From assembly GCF_900095825.1 (NCBI RefSeq), contig NZ_LT608315.1, forward strand, positions 200,318 through 264,317: a stretch of DNA of 64,000 nucleotides. Direction: 5' to 3'. Position 1 is the first letter of the stretch. Every line of letters begins with the position of its first letter. Below the pieces are notes generated by a model. That model worked only from the letters and a program-made list of their open reading frames with translations, had not been told where the DNA came from and ran no database searches. Source of the DNA: Acidaminococcus massiliensis (GTDB lineage Bacteria; Bacillota; Negativicutes; Acidaminococcales; Acidaminococcaceae). The position numbers were made by a program, and so were the translations under genes. Of this stretch, positions 43,627-51,888 are shown one piece after another.

Positions 43627-44697
43627 TTATTTGCTGGCAGCATCCAGTTCCTTGGTCAGCAAGGTCCCCAGGCCGCCAACTTGTTCATCGATCTTTTTGT
43701 TCAGTTCCTGTACCCCAGGGAGAGCCAATACCTGATCATAGAAAGATTTTTCATAGGTCACCAGGGTCATTCCCTTCTTTTTCAGGGTTTCCTTGTTGTC
43801 CTGATCCACTTTGGACAGGGTGGGAGCCAGTTCCTTCAGGGCTTCCTGCACCGCCTGGTTCAGGGCTTTCTGATAGGCAGGATCCAGGCTGTCATAGGCC
43901 TTTTTGTTGATGCAGATCTGGTTGGCATAGAGGATGTGGTTGGTATCTGCCACATACTTCTGCACTTCATTGAAGTTAGCGGATACAATGGTGTCAGCCG
44001 CATTTTCTTCCGCATCTACGGTACCGCTCTGGAGTGCGAAGTACAGTTCCGGCCAAGCCAGCGGAGTGGGGTTAGCCCCCAGGGCGGACCAGAAGGCCAT
44101 ATGGTTCTTATTGCTCATGGTACGGATCTTCAGCCCTTTGAAATCTTCCAGGTTCTTCAGATCCTTGTTGGCAGTGGTCAGCCGGAAGGTAGCGTTCTGG
44201 AGGATCCCCAAATAATGGAGCCCGGCCTTTTCATAGGCTCCGGAGAGCTTCTTATGGAATTCCCCATTCCCGTTCAGGACCTTATCGATGGTCTTGCCGT
44301 CATATTTGGCAAAGGACATGGGCATATCGAAAACGGCGGTTTCCGGGATGATGGCGGTCACCGGAGCCATCTGGCTGACCACAATCTGGATGTCGTTGGA
44401 TTTCAGCTGCCGGAGCAGGTCTTCGTCCCCACCCAATTCCGAATTGGGGTGATAGTCGATTTTCAGTTTGCCGCCAGTGATCTTGTCTACATTCTTGGCC
44501 ACCAGTTCTCCAAACCGTTGGCCGGCGGAATCCTTCCCTGCAGAGTCGGCCCCAATCAGTTCCACGGTCTTCAGTTTGGCATATTCACCGCTCCCGGCCG
44601 CTTCTTTTTTGGTTTCTTCTCCGCCGCAGCCGGTGAGACCCATGAGCATCAAACTTGCCAGCAAGACACCTGCCGCTTTTTTCCAAGAGTTTTTCAT
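43627..44697 (-). CDS. dctP: TRAP transporter solute-binding lipoprotein DctP, copy 1
   Basis: A 356-residue periplasmic binding protein. The signal ends in a lipobox, MGLTGC. The DctP fold shows GGKLKIDYHPNSELGGDEDL, the carboxylate-binding Arg in GLKIRTMSNKNHM and ALGANPTPLAWPELYFAL. It captures an organic acid for the DctQM permease just upstream. It is strikingly similar to the second DctP at 48863-49927 (for example an identical AFWSALGANPTPLAWPELYF block), so the two bind the same or closely related acids. Confidence 0.93.
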   Translation of the reverse strand: MKNSWKKAAGVLLASLMLMGLTGCGGEETKKEAAGSGEYAKLKTVELIGADSAGKDSAGQRFGELVAKNVDKITGGKLKIDYHPNSELGGDEDLLRQLKSNDIQIVVSQMAPVTAIIPETAVFDMPMSFAKYDGKTIDKVLNGNGEFHKKLSGAYEKAGLHYLGILQNATFRLTTANKDLKNLEDFKGLKIRTMSNKNHMAFWSALGANPTPLAWPELYFALQSGTVDAEENAADTIVSANFNEVQKYVADTNHILYANQICINKKAYDSLDPAYQKALNQAVQEALKELAPTLSKVDQDNKETLKKKGMTLVTYEKSFYDQVLALPGVQELNKKIDEQVGGLGTLLTKELDAASK

Positions 44698-44737
44698 GAT
44701 ATTGCCTCCTTTTTATAAAAATCTGTATTGGATCGAT

Positions 44738-46054
44738 TTATTTGGCTGCTACTTTCAAAAGCCCGGGCAGATAGGTGGAGATACTGGGCACATAGGTGAT
44801 GACGAACAAGGCCACCACGAAAGCCAGGATGAAGGGGACAGCTTTTTTTGCCACACTCATGGGCTGCTGTTCCGCGATGTTCCCGGCCACGAACAGGTCC
44901 AAGCCGAATGGCGGCGTGGCCAGACCGATGGACAGGCAGCATACCAGTACAACCCCCAGATGGACAGGATCCACACCCAGTTTCACACAGGCCGGCAGCA
45001 ATACCGGTGCCAGGATGATGATGGCCGGACCCGTATCCATGACCATGCCCAGCAGGAAGAAGAAGATCACCAGGACAGTCAGGACGGTAAAGCTGGAATG
45101 GAAGTTCCCCAGGATGAAGGTTTCCACCGTCCGGGTAGCCCGGGTCAAGGACAGTACCCGCCCGAAAGCAGTGGCAAAAGCCAGGACGAATGCCAGACCG
45201 CCATAGGTCTTGACAGATTCGCAGAGCATGGGGATCAGTTCGCTGATTTTCATGGTCTTATAGATGAAGAGAGAAACGATCAGTGCATAGAACACGGAAA
45301 CCGTAGCGGCTTCTGTAGGAGTGGTGAACCCGGTGTAGATGCCCCCCAGGACGATCACCGGGCAGAGCAGCGCCCAGAAACTGTCCTTGAAGAGTTTCAG
45401 GAAACCCTGGGCAGCTAGTTCATCCATACGGGCCTTGATTTTCTCTTTGTCTTCCCCGTGTCTGGCACAGTAATAGACTGCATAGACCATCAGTGCCAGG
45501 CCGATCAGGATTCCAGGGAATACGCCGCCCAGGAATAGGTCCCCAGTGGAGACCCCGGTGGCCAAAGAATACAGGACAAAAGGAATGGACGGCGGGATGA
45601 TGACCCCCAGGCCGCCGGCTACGGCGATCAGCCCAGCGCTCCAGGTCCGGTTATAGCCCAGGTCCGTCAGGAAGGGGACACACATGGCCCCTACGGCAGC
45701 CGTGGTTGCCGGACCGGAACCGGAAATGGCTCCGTAGAACAGACAGGTAAGGATCACTGCACAGGGCAGTCCTCCGGTAAAATGGCCGGCAAAATAGGCA
45801 AAGAAGTTGAACAGCTTCCGGGAGATTCCCCCCTTGGCCATGATCACGCCTCCCAGGATGAACAGTGGGACTGCCAGGATGGGAGTAGAGTTGGCTCCGG
45901 AGAACGTATTGTTCAGGAGCTGCACCACGGATCCGCCCTTGTGGAGGATCTCGATGGGAGCCACCGACCCCAGGATCATGCTGACACTGATGGGAATGGA
46001 AACTGCGATGGCGATCAAGAATACTGCAAATACCATAACCGCTGCCATACTCAA
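44738..46054 (-). CDS. dctM: TRAP transporter large permease subunit DctM, copy 1
   Basis: A 438-residue membrane protein with about twelve helices in two repeats. Family motifs include VPLFILGGVIMAKGGISRKL, YGAISGSGPATTAAVGAM, GVIIPPSIPFVLYSLATGVS, GIYTGFTTPTEAATVS and MDTGPAIIILAPVLLPA. It moves the DctP-bound acid with sodium. It overlaps dctQ by four bases and is nearly the twin of the DctM at 49945-51240. Confidence 0.94.
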   Translation of the reverse strand: MSMAAVMVFAVFLIAIAVSIPISVSMILGSVAPIEILHKGGSVVQLLNNTFSGANSTPILAVPLFILGGVIMAKGGISRKLFNFFAYFAGHFTGGLPCAVILTCLFYGAISGSGPATTAAVGAMCVPFLTDLGYNRTWSAGLIAVAGGLGVIIPPSIPFVLYSLATGVSTGDLFLGGVFPGILIGLALMVYAVYYCARHGEDKEKIKARMDELAAQGFLKLFKDSFWALLCPVIVLGGIYTGFTTPTEAATVSVFYALIVSLFIYKTMKISELIPMLCESVKTYGGLAFVLAFATAFGRVLSLTRATRTVETFILGNFHSSFTVLTVLVIFFFLLGMVMDTGPAIIILAPVLLPACVKLGVDPVHLGVVLVCCLSIGLATPPFGLDLFVAGNIAEQQPMSVAKKAVPFILAFVVALFVITYVPSISTYLPGLLKVAAK

Positions 46055-46605
46055 TCATCCCCTTCCTGTGCCATGCTGGCTTCTTTGGCTGCATCCTGCA
46101 TGGTCTGCTCGATGGTACTCAATTCTTTCTTATGGAAATCCCGGATATGGATCACGATCATCTGGATGCCCCGGATCGTCCCCAGGAAAAAACCGATGAC
46201 CATGAAGGCATAGACAAAAGCCATGGACCACTGCATGGCCGGAGAGATTTCCCGGCTCCGGGCGATGTTGTTATACACATCGATGGAATAATATCCCAGG
46301 TAAGCCATGCTGACGGCCGTAATGACATCCACCGCCAAATTGATGATTTTCTTCAGCAGATCCGGGAGCAGGTCCTTCAGGACACCCACCCGCAGCATGT
46401 TTTCCATCCGGATGGTATAAGGAAGGGAGATGAAGACGCTCCAGATCCACATGAACCGGCAGAATTCCTCTGCCCAGGTCAGGGAACTCATCCCCGGGAT
46501 CTTCCGCACAATGACCTGCAGCATGCTGACGCAGGCGATCAGCACCAGCATGATGACCAAAAAGGTCTCCTCCAGGTGTTTGTCCAGCCACCGTATGACT
46601 TTCAT
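46051..46605 (-). CDS. dctQ: TRAP transporter small permease subunit DctQ, copy 1
   Basis: A 184-residue protein with four membrane helices. DctQ traits are FLVIMLVLIACVSMLQVIVR near the start, LTWAEEFCRFMWIWSVFISL, and AMQWSMAFVYAFMVIGFFLG. It ends with a Gln/Glu-rich cytoplasmic tail. It forms the TRAP permease with DctM, whose gene overlaps by four bases. Confidence 0.92.
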   Translation of the reverse strand: MKVIRWLDKHLEETFLVIMLVLIACVSMLQVIVRKIPGMSSLTWAEEFCRFMWIWSVFISLPYTIRMENMLRVGVLKDLLPDLLKKIINLAVDVITAVSMAYLGYYSIDVYNNIARSREISPAMQWSMAFVYAFMVIGFFLGTIRGIQMIVIHIRDFHKKELSTIEQTMQDAAKEASMAQEGDD

Positions 46606-46631
46606 GATTCCATTGCCTCCTTTATATCGGT

Positions 46632-47504
46632 TTATTTCCCTTCATTCCGTTCCGCCAGGATATCCAGAAGTTCCTGCCGCATAGCTTCCACTGGCGCTTT
46701 TTGTCCCGTCCACAGCTCGATTTGGGCGGTTCCCTGATACAGGCTCATGCTCAGGCCGTTCAGGATCCTGCAGCCTGCCGCTTCTGCATTGAGCAGGAAC
46801 TGTGTCTTTGCCGGATTGTAGCAGGCATCGAAGAAGAATTGGCCCGGTTTGATGTATTCCTTGGGCAGAGGGCTCTTGCCGATGCTTTTGCCCATCCCCA
46901 CCCCGCTGGCATTGAGGACGATGTCACAGGCGGCCAGCTTGGAATAGTCTTCGTGAGGAACGAATTCAGCCACCCGGCTGAAATTTTTGTTGATGTCTTC
47001 CACCAGAGATCGAGCGCTGTCCTCGAACAGATCTGTGATGTAGATCTTCGGTGCTCCGTGGTAGGCCAAGATGGAACACATGGCCCGTCCGGCGCCTCCG
47101 CCTCCGAAACAGAAGAACACTTTTTCTTCCACTTTGATGCCGGCTTCCACCAGAGCCTGGTAGAAACCAACTCCGTCCGTATTGTAGCCGATCAGTTTCC
47201 CTTCCGGAGTCCTGACCACTGTATTGCTGGACCCCATCTTGGCACACAGGGGATCCAGTTCATCCAGGTATTCCAGGACCTTCACTTTGTTGGGCTTGGT
47301 CACGGCAAATCCGGCAAAAGGCATGTACCGCAGTCCGTTGACGATGTCCCCCAGGTGCTCATTCCCTGCGACTGTGTAGAAATAGACCAGGTTGAGTCCA
47401 GCTGCTTCGTATCCTTTGTTCTGCATCCGAGCAGCAAAAGACTGTGCCAGAGGATCTCCGATCAAGGTAATCATACGGGTTTCAATATCCGGTATCATAT
47501 GCAT
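46632..47504 (-). CDS. Shikimate-dehydrogenase-like oxidoreductase, copy 1 (variant pocket, NAD-type site)
   Basis: A 290-residue AroE-superfamily enzyme. Kept: the catalytic Lys in TKPNKVKVLEYLDELD, SSNTVV, the catalytic Asp in GYNTDGVGF and Gln in LSMSLYQGTAQ. Changed: the shikimate-carboxylate motif SxS(P) is SFAA, NVTxP is AVTKP and the usual AVNT is SSNT. The nucleotide motif is FGGGGAGRA, and the next strand ends in ITDL, placing an Asp where NADP enzymes have NRT; this favours NAD+ and so oxidation. It lies in a TRAP operon, not with aro genes. Likely a catabolic hydroaromatic or cyclitol-acid dehydrogenase; the exact substrate is unknown. Confidence 0.85.
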   Translation of the reverse strand: MHMIPDIETRMITLIGDPLAQSFAARMQNKGYEAAGLNLVYFYTVAGNEHLGDIVNGLRYMPFAGFAVTKPNKVKVLEYLDELDPLCAKMGSSNTVVRTPEGKLIGYNTDGVGFYQALVEAGIKVEEKVFFCFGGGGAGRAMCSILAYHGAPKIYITDLFEDSARSLVEDINKNFSRVAEFVPHEDYSKLAACDIVLNASGVGMGKSIGKSPLPKEYIKPGQFFFDACYNPAKTQFLLNAEAAGCRILNGLSMSLYQGTAQIELWTGQKAPVEAMRQELLDILAERNEGK

Positions 47505-47525
47505 TCCATTCCTTTCTGTACAAAA

Positions 47526-48332
47526 TTACTGGTCGACCAGCTGAAGGACTTCTTTGGCATGGGCCAGGCATCTTTCCACATGGCCCATAGCGCCGTATCG
47601 GTGGATGTATTCCTCATTGGGGAGTTCGATGGAACAGGGATTCTTGGGAAGGGCCTTGAGGATGGGCACCAGCGGGATGGCTCCCAGTCCTGGGTATTCC
47701 CTCCGGGCCCGCATGGTTTCCGTCCGGTCTCGAAGATAATGGTCCTTGGGACAGTCACAAAGATGGATCAACCCGAACCGCTCCGGTGCAATGGCTTGGA
47801 TGGCCTCCGGTGTATCCTGGGCCCAGAACACATAGAGCATATCCAGGAACAATTTCAAGTTTGGTGCCTGGACTTTTTCCTGGAGCCGAGCCACTCCAGC
47901 CAGATCGTGGATGGCAGAAGAAGCCGGATATTCCAGATTCACATTCATCCCGAATTCCTGAGCCTGTTCACAGATTTTTCCAAAAGCTTCTACGGCAAAT
48001 TCCTGGTTTTCCGTCCAGCAACTGGAAAGGATATCCGTTGCCCCCAGCTCCGCTCCTTTTTCAAAGACTTCCCGATAGTCCAGCGGCAGATCCTCCCGGA
48101 CCCGGACCAACTCGATATCCAATACCTTCATACCTGTTTCCTGAAGGGTCCTGCGGATCTCTGCAAACAGGTCCTTTTCCCGGATCAGATCATTCTGGGG
48201 TTCCCCCTGCTGTCCCATGGGAATCGTCCGGAGGCTTACGGTATCGTAGCCGGCTTCTGCGGCCATCCGGATCTGGTCCACCGCTTCGATGCCGGGGACC
48301 GTCAAATACGCCAACGAGAATTTTCGTGCCAT
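47526..48332 (-). CDS. AP-endonuclease-2-fold TIM-barrel protein (sugar isomerase / dehydratase-like)
   Basis: A 268-residue TIM barrel of the xylose-isomerase-like superfamily that includes IolE, IolI, hydroxypyruvate isomerase and 3-dehydroshikimate dehydratase. Likely metal ligands lie in MKVLDIELVRV, MNVNLEYPAS (Glu), LKLFLDMLYVF (Asp), LIHLCDCPKDHY (His and Asp) and NPCSIELPNEEYI (Glu). The usual LDxxH His is replaced by Tyr in LDMLYV. The start at 48332 has an AGGGGGA site; the frame is open upstream but does not resemble the family. It is the first gene of the long operon; from context it may be a dehydratase or isomerase of the oxidised ring compound. Confidence 0.75.
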   Translation of the reverse strand: MARKFSLAYLTVPGIEAVDQIRMAAEAGYDTVSLRTIPMGQQGEPQNDLIREKDLFAEIRRTLQETGMKVLDIELVRVREDLPLDYREVFEKGAELGATDILSSCWTENQEFAVEAFGKICEQAQEFGMNVNLEYPASSAIHDLAGVARLQEKVQAPNLKLFLDMLYVFWAQDTPEAIQAIAPERFGLIHLCDCPKDHYLRDRTETMRARREYPGLGAIPLVPILKALPKNPCSIELPNEEYIHRYGAMGHVERCLAHAKEVLQLVDQ

Positions 48333-48690
48333 CAGTTTTCCCCCTTTGGCAGATTCTATCGCAAGACTATACCCACAACTTGGAATTATCAGTTTTCTTT
48401 GGATAGGTGCATCCCTGTGCTTCTTCTCCTGCATTCCTGTCCTGCTGCAGATTCCGCCGGAATTATTGCTGAAATCAGTATCTTCAGTCCTTTTTACAAT
48501 TTCATTATAGCTTTCCCCCATATATGAATCTAATGGTACTTATGCATGTTCTGATGAAGGAAATTCATATATCGCCGATATTATAGAGCCATTCTATAGA
48601 TAGTCTTCCCGATTTCCGGAAAACTCCAGTACTGATGCGCTTTTTTCTTTTTCTCTCCCAGCGTAGCCATTCCTTTATAGTTTTTTTCGA
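48333..48690 (-). promoter_or_regulatory. Upstream control region of the TIM-barrel/TRAP operon
   Basis: On minus a TATAAT (48580-48585) has only a poor -35 (GAAGAC near 48603-48608), as expected for an activator-dependent promoter. Just downstream, in the predicted leader, a perfect 10-bp inverted repeat ATATATGAAT/ATTCATATAT (48520-48529 and 48563-48572) is spaced by 33 bases. The leader would be about 240 bases. Nothing else was recognised here. Confidence 0.45.
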
Positions 48691-48745
48691 TAAAGAAAAG
48701 TCCTTTTTAGGAGGAATACCGTCTCCTAAAAAGGACTTTTCTTTA
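48691..48745. terminator. Perfect 23-bp hairpin between the two TRAP modules
   Basis: Arms 48691-48713 and 48723-48745 are exact complements around a nine-base loop. The arm ends are A/T-rich, so it can work as a terminator for the minus-strand dctP copy 2 transcript, which stops 118 bases before it. 48746-48862 holds nothing else recognised. Confidence 0.65.
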
Positions 48746-48862
48746 CAAATATCACCAATGGATTGATGAAAAGATTAGATAAAATCGTTCTCAGGGGGAA
48801 TTCTTCCCCTTCAAACTATGAAAAAAATTCACATTTTATTCTTCCAGCTTTGTGGACTGCTC

Positions 48863-49927
48863 TTATTTCCCCAACTCTTCCATCATCAGCGTCCCCAGCC
48901 CGCCGGTCTGGGCATCGATTTTCCGGTACAGTTCCTGGACAGGCGGCTGATTCCTGACTGCTTCGTAGAATTCCGGTGGGTAAGTCACCAAGACCATGCC
49001 TTTTTTCTGGAGTTTTTCCTTGCAGTCCCGATCCACCTGGACCAAAGTCGGTGCCAATTCTCCCATAGCTTCCTGGACAGCTTCTTCCAGCACTTTTTGA
49101 TAAGGTTCCGGCAAACTGTCATAGGCTTTTTTATTCAAGACCATCTCATTGGCATAAAGGATCACATTGGTTTCTGCCACATATTTCTGCACTTCATTGA
49201 AATTGGCGGAGACAATGGTGTCGGCTGCGTTTTCTTCTGCATCCACGATGCCGCTCTGGAGGGAAAAATACAGTTCCGGCCAGGCCAGCGGCGTGGGATT
49301 GGCCCCCAGGGCAGACCAGAAGGCCATGTGGTTCCGGTTGCTCATGGTGCGGATCTTCAGCCCCCGGAAATCCTCTGCTTCTTTCACCGGACGGTTGGAA
49401 GTCATCAGCCGATAGGTACCATTCTGGAGAGTGCCCATATAATGGAGCCCGGCCCGGTCATAGGCTTCCGCCAGTTTCCGCCGAAAGGGCCCGTCTTCGT
49501 TGAGTACCCGTCCGATGGTTTTCCCTTCATAGGGAGCAAAGACCATGGGCAGGTCGAACACCGCTCCTTCCGGCACAAAAGCCGTCACCGGGGCCATCTG
49601 GCCCACCACCAGCTGGATGTCGTTGGCCCGGAGCTGCCGGAGCAGGTCCTCGTCCCCGCCCAGTTCCGCATTGGGATGGTAGTCGATGGTCAATTGGCCG
49701 CCGGTCCGTTCCGCCACCTTTTGGGCCACCCGTTCTCCGAACCGCTGTCCCACCGATCCCTTGCCGGAGGAATCTCCTCCCACCAGCACCACTTTGGGCA
49801 GATTGGCATAAGGGCCTGCCCCTTTCCCCTTGTTGTCTGCAGCCGGTTTGCTAGAGCAGCCAGCGGCTCCCAGAAAGAGCACGGCCCCCAGACAGGCTGC
49901 AGCCATTTTTCTCCACAATGTATGCAT
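48863..49927 (-). CDS. dctP: TRAP transporter solute-binding lipoprotein DctP, copy 2
   Basis: A 354-residue binding protein with lipobox FLGAAGC. It has GGQLTIDYHPNAELGGDEDL, the ligand Arg in GLKIRTMSNRNHM, and the block AFWSALGANPTPLAWPELYF identical to copy 1. The start at 49927 has an AAGGGG site; longer frames shadow dctM. Last gene of the second module. Confidence 0.93.
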   Translation of the reverse strand: MHTLWRKMAAACLGAVLFLGAAGCSSKPAADNKGKGAGPYANLPKVVLVGGDSSGKGSVGQRFGERVAQKVAERTGGQLTIDYHPNAELGGDEDLLRQLRANDIQLVVGQMAPVTAFVPEGAVFDLPMVFAPYEGKTIGRVLNEDGPFRRKLAEAYDRAGLHYMGTLQNGTYRLMTSNRPVKEAEDFRGLKIRTMSNRNHMAFWSALGANPTPLAWPELYFSLQSGIVDAEENAADTIVSANFNEVQKYVAETNVILYANEMVLNKKAYDSLPEPYQKVLEEAVQEAMGELAPTLVQVDRDCKEKLQKKGMVLVTYPPEFYEAVRNQPPVQELYRKIDAQTGGLGTLMMEELGK

Positions 49928-49944
49928 AGCTGTCCCCTTCTTTC

Positions 49945-51240
49945 TTACCACAGTGCCGGCAGGAAAGTGGAAAGACCCGGGATGTAGGTGATTCCCACCA
50001 AAGCCGCCAGAAAGGCACAGATGAAAGGTACGGACTTCCGGGCCACGCTCATAGGCTGCTGTCCCGCAATGTTCCCGGCTACGAACAAATCCAGCCCGAA
50101 AGGCGGCGTAGCCAGGCCGATGGACAGGCAGCACACCAGCACCACCCCCAGATGGATGGGGTCCACTCCCAATTTTTTGCAGGCTGGGAGCAGCACCGGC
50201 ACCAGGATAATGATGGCCGGCCCGGTATCCATCACCATGCCCAAGAGCAGGAAGATCACTACTAACACGGTCAGCACGGCCACTCCGGAAGTAAAATTCC
50301 CTAGGATAAAGCTTTCTACTGCTTTGGTGGCCCGGGTCATGGACAGCACCCGGCCAAAGGCCGTGGCAAACGCCAGGACAAAAGCCAATCCTCCATAAGT
50401 CCGGACCGATTCCCGGAGCATGGGCAGGATATCCCCGAAGGTCATGGTCTTATACACAAAAAGAGACACCAGCAGGGCATAGAATACGGACACCGCTGCT
50501 GCTTCCGTGGGGGTGGTGAAGCCGGTGTAAATTCCCCCCAGGACAATCACCGGACACAGGAGAGCCCAGAAACTGTCCCGGAATAACTGAAAAAAGCCCA
50601 GCCGGGATAGTTCTGCCATCCGTTCCCGGACCTTTTCCTTATCTTCCCCGTTCCGGAGACAGTGGAGCACCGCATAGACCATCAATGCCAAGCCCACCAG
50701 GAGGCCGGGGAGGATCCCCGCCAAGAACAATTTTCCAGTAGATACCCCTGTTGCCAGGGAATAGAGCACAAAGGGAATGGAAGGCGGGATGATGACCCCC
50801 AGGCCTCCGGCTACGGCCACCAAACCGGCGCTCCAGGTCTTGTCATACCCCAGCTCCGTCAGAAAGGGTACGCACATGGCTCCTACCGCAGCAGTGGTAG
50901 CCGGACCGGAACCGGAAATGGCCCCGTAGAACAGACAAGTGAGGATCACCGCACAGGGCAGGCCCCCGGGGATCCGTCCGGCAAAAAAAGCGAAGAAATT
51001 GAACAGTTTCCGGGAAATCCCGCCCTTTGCCATGATCACACCCCCCAGGATGAACAGGGGTACCGCCAGGATGGGCGTGGAATTGGCTCCAGAAAAGGCA
51101 TTGTGCAGCACCTGGCCCATGGTGCCTCCCTGATGGAACAGGGCAATAGGAGCCGTGGCTCCCAGGATCATGCTGATCCCGATGGGCAGGGACAGGGCAA
51201 TGGCCAGCAGAAATACAGAAAAAATCAGTGCAGCGGACAA
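49945..51240 (-). CDS. dctM: TRAP transporter large permease subunit DctM, copy 2
   Basis: A 431-residue protein with the same signature blocks as copy 1: VPLFILGGVIMAKGGISRKL, YGAISGSGPATTAAVGAM, GVIIPPSIPFVLYSLATGVS and MDTGPAIIILVPVLLPA. The main differences from copy 1 are at the C-terminus and in the central loop. It starts two bases after the dctQ stop. Confidence 0.94.
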   Translation of the reverse strand: MSAALIFSVFLLAIALSLPIGISMILGATAPIALFHQGGTMGQVLHNAFSGANSTPILAVPLFILGGVIMAKGGISRKLFNFFAFFAGRIPGGLPCAVILTCLFYGAISGSGPATTAAVGAMCVPFLTELGYDKTWSAGLVAVAGGLGVIIPPSIPFVLYSLATGVSTGKLFLAGILPGLLVGLALMVYAVLHCLRNGEDKEKVRERMAELSRLGFFQLFRDSFWALLCPVIVLGGIYTGFTTPTEAAAVSVFYALLVSLFVYKTMTFGDILPMLRESVRTYGGLAFVLAFATAFGRVLSMTRATKAVESFILGNFTSGVAVLTVLVVIFLLLGMVMDTGPAIIILVPVLLPACKKLGVDPIHLGVVLVCCLSIGLATPPFGLDLFVAGNIAGQQPMSVARKSVPFICAFLAALVGITYIPGLSTFLPALW

Positions 51241-51242
51241 AA

Positions 51243-51860
51243 TCAGTCATCCCCTTCCCGCGCCAAAGCGGCTTCTTCAGCCGCATCCTGAAAAGTCTGT
51301 TCCAGGGTGGACAATTCCTTTTCTTGGAGATGCTGGACATGGAGCCAGATCATCTGGATGGCCCGCACCGCTGCCAGGAAGAACCCCAGGACCATGAAGC
51401 CGTACACAAAGGCCATGGGCCACTGCATGGCCGGAGAGATTTCATGGCTTTCAGCAATCACCGAAACCACTTTCACCCCATACAGGCCCAGGACCCCCAT
51501 ACAGCCCAGGGTAATAGCATCCACTGCCAGGTTCAGCACCTTCCGGAGGGTTTCTGGAAGAAGGTCCTTCAGTACCCCCACCCGGAGCATGCTGTCCATC
51601 CGGATGGTATAGGGCAGGGATAGAAAAACGCTCCAGATCCACAGGAACCGGCATAGTTCTTCTGCCCAGGTGAGAGATGCCATGCCCGGGATTTTCCGGA
51701 CAATGACCTGCAGCATGGTGATACCGGCGATAAGGACCAGCATCACCATCAAAAAGGTCTCTTCCAAGTGCAGATCCAGCCAGTGGATCAGAGCGTTCAA
51801 AAAGTTGTTGTGTTTTGCCTTGCTGCTTTCCTTCAGATTTTCCATCGTGAACCTCTCCAT
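51243..51860 (-). CDS. dctQ: TRAP transporter small permease subunit DctQ, copy 2
   Basis: A 205-residue protein with four membrane helices, longer at the N-terminus than copy 1. It shows FLMVMLVLIAGITMLQVIVR, LTWAEELCRFLWIWSVFLSL and AMQWPMAFVYGFMVLGFFLA. Two starts are possible: 51860 (AGGA site) or the ATG five codons in at 51845 (GAGAGG site). It begins 28 bases after the upstream dehydrogenase stop. Confidence 0.9.
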   Translation of the reverse strand: MERFTMENLKESSKAKHNNFLNALIHWLDLHLEETFLMVMLVLIAGITMLQVIVRKIPGMASLTWAEELCRFLWIWSVFLSLPYTIRMDSMLRVGVLKDLLPETLRKVLNLAVDAITLGCMGVLGLYGVKVVSVIAESHEISPAMQWPMAFVYGFMVLGFFLAAVRAIQMIWLHVQHLQEKELSTLEQTFQDAAEEAALAREGDD

Positions 51861-51888
51861 TCTACTTTCCTACATGAGAGCAGGAACC

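Noticed and set aside
48333-48521. 63-residue N-terminal extension of the TIM-barrel protein
   Set aside because: The open frame continues upstream, but the extension lacks family similarity, while the ATG at 48332 has a good ribosome site and begins the barrel.
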